Assembly (NCBI GenBank): GCA_033782935.1
Contig: JAWQEG010000723.1
Span: forward strand, 124,001 to 188,000
Length of the DNA: 64,000 nucleotides
Direction: 5' to 3'
Source of the DNA: Petrolisthes cinctipes
Taxonomy: Eukaryota > Arthropoda > Malacostraca > Decapoda > Porcellanidae
Within the stretch, counting starts at the first letter, position 1. Each line of letters begins with the position of its first letter. Below, one piece after another: positions 1-10,612 of the stretch. Under the pieces are notes generated by a model that made no database searches, was not told the origin of the DNA, and was given only the letters and a program-made list of their open reading frames with translations. The position numbers were made by a program, and so were the translations under genes.

Positions 1-209
1 ATGGCAAATAAACATAATATATTTATTTCACCACAATGCTCTCTTGTTTAGATATAATAAGGTTATATTAACACTAAACTTTCCTAGCAACTTATCGACC
101 AATCATCTCCGTCGTTATATGTTCAACTCTCTACACCTCCGTCACCTCCTTGTGGGGTAGGGTATAGAGGAGCCCAGGGTGATAAAGAAACTCCCTTCCG
201 CAACTGTAC
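1..209. repeat. Outer end of an inverted-repeat arm (copy 1 side)
   Basis: This stretch reads the same as 49517-49725, which is the outer end of the right arm of the large inverted repeat in intron 4 of the downstream gene copy. The upstream copy therefore probably has the same inverted repeat just left of the window. The offset between the copies is constant (49516) through position 982, so there are no indels. Confidence 0.85.
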
Positions 210-433
210 CATTTTTCTAAATCAAAGAAATGACAACATAGCTCAATACATGACTTCATATTATCACAGCTGTTTATGATCACTCTGACATTATAGATAA
301 GTATACAGTAGCTTGAAAGGCATAACAGTAACGAATTTGTTTCTCAAGCATGCCGAAATGTGATCAAGTATCAATGTTTACTTATGAATGCATAAAATCA
401 TGTTACTCTATTCTGCCAGGTGAGAAATATATA

Positions 434-910
434 CAGGGTGTTCCTCGAATTTCCTTTCCTGCTTTGTCAAATGAAAGTAGATGTATTTCTAAGATAAAAA
501 TACTCTATAAACATACGTCTTCTGAGATGTTGTTTGGCAGTTATGTTGAAATTAAAAATGCGTGGACAATGGAAGGTGGGAGGTGGTAGGCAATGGTGGC
601 TGTTGTACTCGGTGTTGCCATACACTAGGCTGTTATTTTTGGGTATTTCACGTTTTCTTTCTTATTTAAAAGGTTATTATGTATTTGTTGTAGTTCATCA
701 AGTTATTGTTATAAAAACTATGATGCTGTAATGTGACAGAGATGTGGAGGAAGTAATAAGAAAGAAAACGTGAAATACCCAAAAATAACAGCCTAGTGTA
801 TGGCAACACTGAATACGTCAGAAGACTTATGTTTATAGATTATTTTTTATCTTATAAATACATCTACTTTCATTTGACAAAGCGGGAAAGGAAAGTCGAG
901 GGACACCCTG
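434..910. mobile_element. MITE with CAGGGTG ends, copy in gene 1 intron 4
   Basis: The ends are inverted repeats beginning CAGGGTGT, and the similarity extends about 90 bases inward. TATA flanks both ends (430-433 and 911-914), a likely target duplication. A second, nearly perfect inverted repeat lies inside (612-667 against 755-809). No transposase is encoded, so this is a non-autonomous DNA transposon. An almost identical copy at the equivalent site of the second gene shows that it inserted before the gene duplication. The superfamily is not determined. Confidence 0.75.
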
Positions 911-981
911 TATATACTGTATAGTCTGTATGTTTCGTGATATATCTCCTTATACCATAATTTATGCTCTCCCCTGGCCAG

Positions 982-1153
982 TGTTGGAATACGTGTCAAG
1001 TGAATACCGTACCATCATGGCCAACGTGCCTATCATGATCTTTCTGACGGCGGGTTTGTGTGCCATGCCCTGGTTGGCCCTCTACCTCCACGACTGGTCT
1101 ACTTTTGCCATCGTCATTCATGCATCGCAGGTCATCTCTCTATCTTTCCCCTG
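982..1153 (+). CDS. SLC22-family transporter copy 1, exon 5 (partial gene)
   Basis: This is the first visible exon of the upstream transporter copy. It has an AG acceptor after CCTGGCC, enters at phase 1 and leaves at phase 2 with donor GTGAGT. It encodes the end of a helix and loop (VLEYVSSEYRT, the SLC22 counterpart of the conserved E-V-x-x-x-x-R-T segment), then two hydrophobic helices, and ends in LSFPW. The length, 172 nt, equals exon 5 of copy 2. Exons 1-4 must lie left of the window. The protein is a 12-helix plasma-membrane carrier of organic ions; the substrate cannot be told from sequence. Compared with copy 2 the exon differs only near its end (ASQV against ALQF). Confidence 0.9.
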
Positions 1154-1549
1154 GTGAGTATTTATTGCTGAAACTTTAGAGAATTTCCTATGTTATATGT
1201 TCTGGATGTTACTGGGTGAAGTAAATGAGTGGAAACTGTGACTTTGATGTCCTTTGTATTTAATTTCCAATATCTCCATCTGACCCTGTTTTACAAGCTT
1301 TAATATGTAGAGTGAGGTCGTTAGTCTGATGCAAAAGTTGCAGAAAAAACACAGTCATTTGTGTTAAATAGCACTAGTTAAGCCAAGACATGCATTCTTT
1401 ACTTTCCGTTCTTAACACAAGTTTCATATAAGCCATCAGAGTAGACTATTTTTTATAGTTCACATTAGGTAAGTCTAATTTTGGTGTAAAGGCAAAGGTC
1501 ACCCCAGAATATTCTGGCTACGGAAATTTACAGAATATAAGTGACTGTG

Positions 1550-3064
1550 AGCCGATAAGAAAGAAGGAGGTGGAGGAGGCAATGAGAGAGATGAAAACAG
1601 GGAAAGCTTCAGGTTTGGATGGATGCGCTGTAGAATGTCTGAAATATGGTGGAACAAGTATGATGGAGTGGTTGGTAAGGTTGCTAATGTTGTGTTTTGT
1701 TTGTGGTAAGGTCACAATAGATTGGGTGAGTGCTTGTATAGTACCTCTATATAAGGGAAAAGGAGATAGATGCCAATGTACGAGTTTCAGGGGTACAAGC
1801 CTGTTAAGTGTTGTAGGAAAGCTGTATGGGAAGGTGCTGATAAGAAGAGTCAGAGAGGGTACGGAGACTGTGATTGGTGAAGAGCAAGGTGGCTTTAGGA
1901 GAGGTAGAGGTTGTGTGCACCAGATATTTGCAGTTAGGCAGGTGTTTAAAAGTATTTAGAGAAAAGTAAAGAAGTAGTATGGGCATTTATGGTTATCGAG
2001 AAAGCATATGGTAGAATTGATAAAAATGGATTGTGGAAGGTTTTTGCAGTTGTACGGGCTGGGGGGGAAATTTTTGAGAGGGGTGAAAAGTTTCTATGTG
2101 AACAGTAGAGCGTGTGTTAGAGTGGGAAGTAACGTGAGTGAATGGTTCCCAGTCAAGGTGGGACTTCGTCAAGGCTGTGTTATGTCACCATGGTTGTTTA
2201 ATATTTATATGGACAGTGTGGTAAGAGAGGTAAGTGCTAGGGTGATGGAGAGAGGACTGAGTTTGGTGGACAGTAGAGGTAGAGTTGGGCCGAAACCAAT
2301 TACTGTTTGCTGATGATACGGCGTTAGTGGCAGAGTCAGAAAATGAACCGAGTATGTTAGTGCAGGAGTTTGGACGGGTGTGCAGGAGTAGGAAACTGAG
2401 AGTGAACGTGGCAAAGAGCAAAGTAATGAGATGTAGGAGGGGAGCAGAGGATAGACGGATGAATATAATGCTAGATGGTGAAATATTGGAGGTGGAGTGC
2501 TTTAGGTATTTGGGGTCAAAGGTGACGGTGGATAGCAAAATAGAGACAGAAGTAAAATCTAAAGTAGATGATGTAGGAAAGGTGCTAGGAGGAATGAATA
2601 GGATGTTTGGCTGTAAGATACTTAGAATGGATATAAAGAGGAAGTTGTACGAAGGGATAGCAGTGCCTACTGCACTGTATGGAGCTGAAACATGGAATAT
2701 GGGAGAAAGTGAGAAGAGAAGGTTGAATGTAGTAGAGATGAGATGTCTGAGAAGAATGTGTGGTGTGACTCGAATGGACAGAGTCAGGAATGAGGAAGTG
2801 AGAAGGACAGGTGTCGTGAGAGAGCTCGCAGGCCGTGCAGAGCAGAGTGTTTTAAAATGGTTTGGGTATGTGGATAGAATGGATGAGAATAGAATGGTAA
2901 AGAGGATAGGGGGCTCAAATGTGGGAGGTGTAAGGAGAGGAAGGCCACAGAGGAGATGGATGGACACCGTGAAAGAAGCTCTGAGTGGAAGAGGTATACC
3001 TGTGGAGCAAGGTAGAGTGATTGCTCGTGACAGAAACGAGTATAAGAGAGTGGTGAATGCTTGA
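1550..3064 (+). pseudogene. Non-LTR retrotransposon reverse transcriptase fragment, broken
   Basis: This is a 5'-truncated LINE. The pieces, in order, are an RT palm region (KTGKASGLDG, then KGKGDRCQ and FRG, then EQGGFRRGRG), a second block with LRQGCVMSPWLFNIYMD, the catalytic FADDTAL motif near 2310, and a C-terminal region with GRPQRRWMD typical of RTE-like LINEs. Stops at 1957-1959 and near 1975 and a frame change near 2280-2300 break it. The last reading frame (2285-3064) is open for 259 codons. Clade assignment is tentative. No endonuclease domain is present. Confidence 0.88.
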
Positions 3065-3317
3065 AGAGTGGATGCGCTTCACGGTCCTTGAAGGAGGGGC
3101 CTGCATTGAGTGTGGCCCATGGCTGGCTGAATGCTGGAGGGGGAGTTTGCCCTGTACTGAAGTGGCAGAGGTAAACCAGCTTTTGCTGTCGGGCCTTGCT
3201 ATGGATGTAAACATAGCTGTACCCCTTGTAGTCCCACAAGGGGATGCGGTTGTGCGGTGAGGGTGCTCCCTCCTCCTACAGGGATTGGGGGATTGAGATG
3301 TGGAGTGTATGTGTGTT
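3065..3317 (+). mobile_element. 3' non-coding tail of the LINE insertion
   Basis: This GC-richer tail follows the LINE stop codon. Comparison with gene 2 shows host sequence resuming at about 3318 (GTTCGACTAG). About 52 bases present in copy 2 (51076-51127) are missing here, so the insertion came with a small deletion or the alignment end is fuzzy. No poly-A tail is seen. Confidence 0.7.
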
Positions 3318-3616
3318 AAGTTCGACTAGACAACAAGGAGAGAGTTGCCCACTTCAAGCTGTGGTGATAATTTTAGCTAAAAGCTAAAGAATATTCATAA
3401 GAGAAGGCGAGTCTTAGTCACCAGTGATAGTCACAAATGGCAATCTTGGTGTTTATCATAACATTTTACAAATATGTTAAAACTAACAACACACATGTAA
3501 ATGACCTTGAGTGTCCCGTACTGTACCCACACTTCCCCTGCAGCCCCAACACTTCACAACCCAAGCCTTACACACTATCTAACGATTCTCTTATATTTCC
3601 CTTTGCCTCCTGCCAG

Positions 3617-3743
3617 GGTGGTGCCAGAGTCAGCACGGTGGTTGCTGAGTAAAGGCAGGACAAAGGAAACCGTAGATATAATCACTAGGGCTGCTCACAT
3701 GAACAAGAAATCGCTCACGCCTGAGGTCATCAGGGAACTAGAG
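3617..3743 (+). CDS. SLC22-family transporter copy 1, exon 6
   Basis: The acceptor is TGCCAG. The exon enters at phase 2, completing the tryptophan of FPW, and ends at phase 0 after CTAGAG. It encodes VVPESARWLLSKGR, the diagnostic SLC22 P-E-S-x-R-W-L motif that follows helix 6, then a charged cytoplasmic loop. It is 127 nt long, the same as exon 6 of copy 2. There are two substitutions relative to copy 2: T for S after KGR, and EV for EL in the loop. Confidence 0.92.
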
Positions 3744-4446
3744 GTCAGAGGTTCATTTTAAGTACCGGTTTGTCGTGGTTAGGTAAAATTATGGTTGATG
3801 TGGGATATTTCATTCTAAATAAAAAAAAAATCTGTAAAGGATGATTAAGTGATGTGAAAGCATTTGCTTGACCAGCAGAGCAATATCAGGCAAGTTTATG
3901 TTGTTCCCTTGTAATTAAAGTGTGTTCACTCTGTAGCGATAGGGGAGAGTGAGATTATATTTGGTAATTTTTCATTCTTACCTTATTCCCGAACTTTTAA
4001 TTAGACGTGGAAGTTGTTGGTGAACAGTCGTTGTCGTGTGGAGATTTAATTCAATCCCTTTGTCTTCCTTCCCTCATTAAAATTATTTATTATTATCTCA
4101 TGGGTTCCCTCATTATATATGCATTTAGTAGTTATTATCAGTTACATAGGTTCACACAAAACCAATTACGTTACTTTACTAAATTTATTACACAGTCAAA
4201 CACCAACAATAATTAATTAACAATTACAATAAGTCATCCACACGCATACTCACTCACACGAAATTAATTTGCTAGCTAGCTAATAATATCGGAAGGAATC
4301 GATATATACGGTACTCTTTTCTGTATAGCTCAGTTTACACATACGCGAATAAGGTCCTGATGCCGTCACGAATAAGAGAAATATCAAAGTTCGTGAACCT
4401 TGCCGCCGAATTTTTTATTTTTATAAAAATCTTCAGCTTACCGTGG

Positions 4447-4912
4447 GTGCATCGCTGGTTCATCTGTGGTATACCACGAATTATCGGGGGAAGACCGGGG
4501 ATTCACCAGCGGCTCTGGGACGACTAGTTTGTAACGGTCATTTTACCCTTTTTTTTCCGGCGATGTTTCTGCAGGATGCCGCGGGTGTACCTGGGCATAC
4601 TCGGCGATGCACCTGCGACCTGTCGGGGATGGTCTGGTGTTTAATCTTTGACCTTAGGATATGCTACAACTTTCCGCAGGTGCATCGCTGGTTAATCTGC
4701 GGTATACCACGAATTATCGGGGGAAGACCGAGGATTCACCGGCGGCTCAGGAACGACTAATTTGTGACAGACATTTTATCTTTTTTTTTGCCGGCGGTGT
4801 TTTTGCAGGATGCTGCAGGTGTACCTGGGCATGCTCGGCGATGCACCTGTGACCAGTCGGGGATGGCCCGGCGTTTTAGGTATGTTATTGCCCTTGGGCT
4901 TGGGCACATATA
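4447..4912 (+). repeat. Tandem duplication, two units of about 233 bp
   Basis: Two units start at 4447 and 4680, each beginning GTGCATCGCTGGTT and containing ACCACGAATTATCGGGGGAA and GATGCACCTG. They sit directly upstream of the Harbinger transposase and probably form the 5' subterminal or promoter part of that transposon. Confidence 0.8.
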
Positions 4913-4987
4913 TAAATAGGCAGGTAATCAGTTCCCTCCACCACTTTCTTCCTTGGCCCAGCTGAGACAATATCACCAAAGAGCAAC

Positions 4988-6245
4988 ATGGCTGGTATCG
5001 AGGATGATGTGTTGTTGCTGTTTGCAATAATCTTAGCAGCATATATCTATCTGAAGAAGGGAGAAAAGAGGCAGCAGAAGGAAGAGCAGAGAAAGAAAAG
5101 TTAATATTGGGTTCGTCCATGGCTTGCAAAGAGGAAGCTATTTGGTCAGTGGGAAAGACTTGTCCATGAGCTCGCTAGGGAAGACAAGTCATCATTCAAG
5201 AACTTCCTGCGAGTGGATCAAGAACTCTTCACGGATATACTGGACATAATTGGCCCTCGTATTACGAAGAAACGTACATTCTGGAGGGAGCCTCTGGAGC
5301 TTGGACTTCGACTTGCATTGACTCTCTGATATCTCGCCACAGGAGACAACTTCAGAACTCTACAATATGCTTTCAGAGTGTCTGTCAGTTCCATCAGCGG
5401 TATTGTCAGAGAGACCTGTGAAGCAATTATCGAAGAATAGTTGAGAGGTCATCGTTTGTTCACTGACGCCAGACGGATGGAAGGAAGTGGCCCAGGGTTT
5501 CTCAAATCGCTGGAACTTTCATCAATGTGTTGGAGCACTTGACGGCAAGCACATTGCTATGCGTCCCCCTGGCAAAAGTGGTTCCTATTATTACTCATTG
5601 GTCCTATTGGCTCTTGTTGACAGTGATTACAAGTTTATTTGCATTGATGTGGGGACCAATGGCGAAAACAGTGATGCTGGTGTCTTCAACACACCTTTGA
5701 AGAGAGCCTTGGAAGAAGGCATGGTAAGACTACCACCACGGGAGCCACTTCCAGGAGGTACCATTCCCATCCCCTACTTCATTGTTGGTGATGACGCTTT
5801 CCCTCTCAAGGAGTACCTCCAAAAGCCATTCCCTCAACGAGGCCTGCCGAGAGGTGAACGGATCCTTAACTACAGACTCTCTCGTGCCCGACGAGTTGTT
5901 GAAAACACATTTGGGATACTGGTCAATCGCTTCAGGTGCTTCCTCAGAACAATGTTGCTGAATACAAAGGGTGTAGAAGCAGCAGTCTTGGCAGCATTTT
6001 GCCTCCGCAATCTCATACGAATTAAGAGACCTGGGGATGCCATTCAAGTGGCAGACACTAAGGACCCAGTTACTCATGAGGTGATAGCTGGATCTTGGCG
6101 AAATGATGAACAGACACTGCATCCTATGGACCGAGCACCAGACACTGGTCGAGCAGGATTACCTAAGCATATTAGGGAGACCCTGAAGGAGTACTACAAC
6201 TCTCCTCTTGGTGTTGTGCCATGGCAAGATGGAATTGTTGATTGA
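4988..6245 (+). pseudogene. PIF/Harbinger transposase (HARBI1-like), degraded
   Basis: This is a DDE-superfamily nuclease of the HARBI1 type. The open 3' part (5487-6245) contains WNFHQCVGALDGKHI (first catalytic D), GDDAFPL (second D) and RRVVENTFGIL (catalytic E) in family order, and ends in a typical C-terminal tail. Upstream, from an ATG at 4988, the same protein continues with WVRPWLAKR and NFLRVDQELF segments. It is interrupted by stops at 5102-5104, near 5329 and near 5440, and by a frameshift near 5460. All three catalytic residues survive but the gene cannot give a full-length product. The MADF partner gene follows on the opposite strand, the usual two-gene arrangement of Harbingers. 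Confidence 0.92.
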
Positions 6246-6684
6246 AAGTACCAATAATGTGTATACATTCATCATGAAAATAAGATTATATATATGTAGT
6301 ACCTACTAATTACATGCAATAAAATTTGAAACACTTGTGATGATATGTTTCCTTTCCTTGTAACAAATTCATGTCTTTTCTTTCCCTTTCAAGAATCTTC
6401 TCCTTCTCTCCGCCAGTTTATATGTGGAACAGACTAGACTTGGTAAACAAAAAGGCAAGATGTTGCGATACAAAAATACTTTATTTAGAATTTCTTTAAA
6501 AAAAGCATATATTTTATACAATACGAAATTTTTAGATTGGTCATGATGCTGATGCTGATGGTAGTGATGCTGATGAGAGGCCCTTAACTCACTCTCGTGT
6601 GAAGAAGACATTCTCTTCTCCGGAGTGGAGGTCAACCTCTTCCTTGCGGTTCTCCTTGTTGGGGTTAATAACCTCCCTAGGTCC

Positions 6685-9052
6685 TCATGTGTCCCCAGGA
6701 GGTTGATAATATTGATGCTGATGATGAGGTGGTGGTTGTGGTGGTGGAGCCATCGGATGCATTTGGTGGTGGTAGTAGTAGTGGGGTTGCTGGGGGTGTT
6801 GTCCCTGCAGTGATGAGGTAGGGTTGGGTTCATTGAATGAACTGGTGAGGATCATGTTGATGAACCATCCAGCCGCCTTTCTGAACTGAGAAGCAGTCAG
6901 CTCCTTCATCAAGGAGTTCAAGAAGGTGGTGAACGTATACACGCTCCTCTCTAGAGGAGTTAATGTGGGGTCGTTACACGGCTCCTTCCTCTTCATGTAC
7001 GTCAACACCTATGGGAATACAAAGGATATTCAAACAGCAACAGACCTACTGGTCCTTACGAGGCTGCTTGATTTTGCTATTCTATCTAACCTACAAGAGT
7101 GAGGGAAAGTATAGCAAAGAAGAAGGCTCCTCCCCACCCACCACTCCCTCCAGCCGAAGCTGGCAGGAAATGAAAAGATACCATGTAGTATGGAAAAACT
7201 AACATGGAATTTATATAGGACAGCAGGAAGGTTCTTACACTATGTCTTAAAATACAGTACATTTTTATATATATATGATATGACGTAAAATTATTCGTGT
7301 AATACAGTACTAGCTAGCTATAAATATACAAGTGGTCTGTACTCCGCCTGGCTTACCCAGTCCCTACACTCTATGCTACCAATACTACTAACGTGGTGAG
7401 TCTGTGACTGTTCTACTCTTGTCGGAGTATATATAATAAGTGGACTGCGGTTATGTTACTAATCTTATTCGAGTGTGAATAGTTGGAGGTTCGGGTTATT
7501 TGCTTGATACTTGTCTAAGTGACTTTTGAACGACTCTATTGTTGCACAGTTTATAACAGCAGAGGGCAGTCGGTTCCAAATGTTTACGATACGATTAAAA
7601 AAGAAAAATTTAGCTTCATTCGTGTTAAAACGTTTCCCGACGATCTTGAGCCCGTTATTCCTGGTAATATTTCTATTGTCGATGCTGAAGTTATTACTGG
7701 CATTTAAATTACTGAAACCTTTGATTATTTTGAAGACTTCTATAAGGTCTCCTCTTAGTCGCCGTTTGCTGAGGCTATATAGATTTAATTCCTTCAGTCG
7801 CTCTTCATAGGGCTTATTTCGTAATCTAGGGAGAGGAGAGTATGAGGAAATTAGTGACATTACATATTATACTTATGCTTTTATTGGCCTAAAATAATAA
7901 ACGCTTGCATGTCCGACGTGGAAGAAAATTTGAGTAACCTAGGTGATGCATGAAAACACTGTTGACTGTTTCTTTTAATGCACGAAAAAACATTAAATTT
8001 TATCCAGTGGGAATATATCTTGCACTCCCAAGTTATCACTGGAGTATATCAAACATAATGACGGATTGGTGAGGCTAATTTATATTTTTATTACTTACTG
8101 ACTCCAGCAGCTCCCGAACCCCCAGCTCCTCCACTCGTCCTCCTTCCTCTCCAGAAGCAGCAGGGCTCAGGTGGCGAGAAGAACCCGGTGTTTCTGCCGT
8201 CACAGGCGACAGGGACCTCGTCTCCTGGCGCTGCTGCTGAGGCTGAGGACGGTGGAGTTCCTCTTCAGAGGAGACACTAAACCCCTGATACGTGGATGGA
8301 GCAGCACTCTGGGATGCGGATGGGAAGAGCTGGAAAAGGATTTTTGTTTTAAACTTATTTTTTGGAAGCACAAGCAATATGTAGTAGGAAACTAAATACA
8401 TTAACATACACTACTACAAATAAGTCCATAAAATTAAATCTGAAATGTTAAATAGAGAACAATCAATATCCAGCTTAAATTTTTGTACTACATTTGATTT
8501 ATAACTTACATGTGTTGTCCGGCCACTAGTCCGGACGATGTGGACGAGGAGGAAACCGAAGGTGTTGTATACCCACCAGTCCCGGTCCGTCATATCCGCC
8601 TCAACAGGTGATTAGCTGGATTTCGTCTGGTAGATCTTCTCATAACGTGTCCTCATGTTGTCCATCCACGTCTTTAGAGTTGTAGCTAAAATGTTTGAAA
8701 CAAAGTGCACTTTATTAATAATAAGTAAATGAAGGAGGGCACTGAACTTTACATTAAAATGGCACTTTGGGCATACATGTAAAATGTTAAAGTTATCCCT
8801 AAAAAAGGAGATGCAAGTAGATATTTAAACACATTTGTAAATACAAGCGTCCATGCTCTATTAAGTAGACTCTGAATGCACTCTCCACAGAAAATGTTTA
8901 AAGGGTAACTATAGCATTTTACTCACGGTGTATTTCCATTTCGGCAGCTTTACGCTGGATGATCCTGATTTTCCTCGCCGTGTCCTTGTAGTAGGCAAGA
9001 CGCTTGTAGAATATCTCGTTCTCGGCGTACCAAGCTGCAGCATCCACCTCCT
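6685..9052 (-). pseudogene. Harbinger partner protein with MADF-like DNA-binding domain, partial
   Basis: There are four inferred exons on the - strand: 9052-8927 (AAAWYAENEIFYKRL, basic helix), 8685-8510 (TLKTWMDNMRTRYEK, DRDWWVYNTFGFL; the second half of a MADF-type domain), 8329-8099 (low-complexity S/E/Q linker) and 7008-6685 (BESS-like helix followed by an H/P/Q-rich tail). Splice signals GT..AG are visible at the joins. The first helices of the MADF domain were not found upstream of 9052. One in-frame TAA lies near 8607. In this superfamily the partner protein binds transposon ends and imports the transposase. The 7465-7860 LINE tail lies in the last intron. Confidence 0.75.
7465..7860 (-). 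pseudogene. C-terminal end of a non-LTR reverse transcriptase (CR1/Jockey-like)
   Basis: This 131-codon open frame ends in the common LINE tail pattern: RLKELNLYSLSKRRLRGDLI, then FFFNRIVNIWNRLPS, then FKSHLDKY. Only the last RT-associated segment is present, so it is a heavily 5'-truncated copy. It has no introns or stops, which suggests a fairly recent insertion into the Harbinger partner gene. Confidence 0.8.
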
Positions 9053-9059
9053 GCGAAGC

Positions 9060-9916
9060 AAACATCCGAAATCCTGCTCGTCGACGCCTGCACCTCTATG
9101 ACTTACCAGTGACGTATCCCCGTCCCACCCCCGACATAAAATTATGTACATTTTTTACAATGTATATAAATGTTTATATCGCCACTATATCCCGGACACT
9201 GGTGATTCACTGGCGTTGTATTGGTCGGGGGGGGGGGTTCGCAACGATTGTGTTGCCGGCGATGAACAAGAATTTCGAGGGCAGGTCGGGGTCAAGTTGC
9301 AGGTGTTAATACGGTGAATCTGCGATCTTTTTTTATTCGGGTTGTGCCACGAAAAGTTGGGAGGGGCACCAACTTTTCGAGGCACGACCCGAACGAATTT
9401 CTTCGAGTTTTCTTGCAGTATTTCTACGAATTTTACGATAATCCTAACCTTACATTAATTTGCTATGATTAGGCAAGACTAACACTGTAATTAAATAATT
9501 AGGTGCTATTCCCAAACCTTCCTACTTAATTAGTTTATTCGATAATTTCAAATTCAAGCTACACTCATTCGATTATATCTTTCTCATTATCTCCTAGACT
9601 TCCAGATATAATATTCTTCACACCTGCTGCAATTTCCAATACTGCTTCACGCCTATATCACTTATAATTACCTACCTTATGAGGTTCGTTTCGTAGTCTT
9701 TAACAGTACCCCGTCCGACCTTGGACATCTATCGCCCACCCTCGATGAAATGCCCAGAATTTAACTTTTTTTTTTTTTTTTTTTAAATAAACATTGTAGG
9801 GATAAATTATTATGGCTAAAATATAGAGAATAAGTCCTAGCATATAATTACTCTCAAATCCGGTGCCTTTAGCCATCGTATAACCTATATTATATAACAT
9901 TCTAAAAGTGCGTGAC

Positions 9917-9949
<33 letters not shown>

Positions 9950-10581
9950 CGAAAACAAGTAAAATTTCAGTAGACTGGCAACAGTTTTTTTATTTATTGT
10001 CGGCGTAACTTATCGTCTCGCTGTGCTTCAAATATTATTAATTTTCTAAATACATACACATGATAACATAAAAACAACATTATGACTCACTGAAGATCAA
10101 CTTTTCTTAGTTATTTTTTACGCTTACATAATTTCGGTACGATCACCTGTCGCCTCATTGAAGAAAGACGCGGGATGGGAGAGTTTTAGGGAAATTTGAA
10201 GTCCTCACAGGGAAATTATATACAGAGTGTTCAAGAGTAAACAGGGAAATTTCTCCCAGACGAATATAATTCCAAATAGACCGTCAATGTTCAAGAGTAA
10301 TCAGGGAGTAATTGAGGCAAAGAGGTAAATTCTAAAGGTGATGTTAGGGAAATTTCGTCAAGCAGTACTGGCATCACTGGGTGAGGGAGAGGGAGTACAG
10401 TATTACCATACTCGTAATTGCATCTTACAGTACATATTTTGTTATCAGCAATACATAAGATTTTGCCTGTTTGTTTTTCACTCATACGTGTATATGAATA
10501 TATTTTTTATCCTAGAACTACTAAAACTAAGTAATGACTGCTTTAATCAATATACAATAAATAATACTTGGATCGCCTTTA
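9060..10581. other. Non-coding remainder of nested insertions
   Basis: No gene is supported here. The stretch holds the right end of the first Harbinger, including a near-palindrome at about 9337-9392 with repeated AACTTTTCG halves and a G9 run at 9229. It also holds a segment related to 41890-42060 (outer repeat), a T run at about 9769 and a 29-base A run at about 9919-9947. Confidence 0.6.
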
Positions 10582-10612
10582 GGCGTCTTCTATTTATGCC
10601 AGAGCAACACAG

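Noticed and set aside
2185..3239. Antisense open frames over the LINE (up to 260 codons)
   Set aside because: The sense strand has clear RT motifs including FADD. The antisense frames have no family resemblance.
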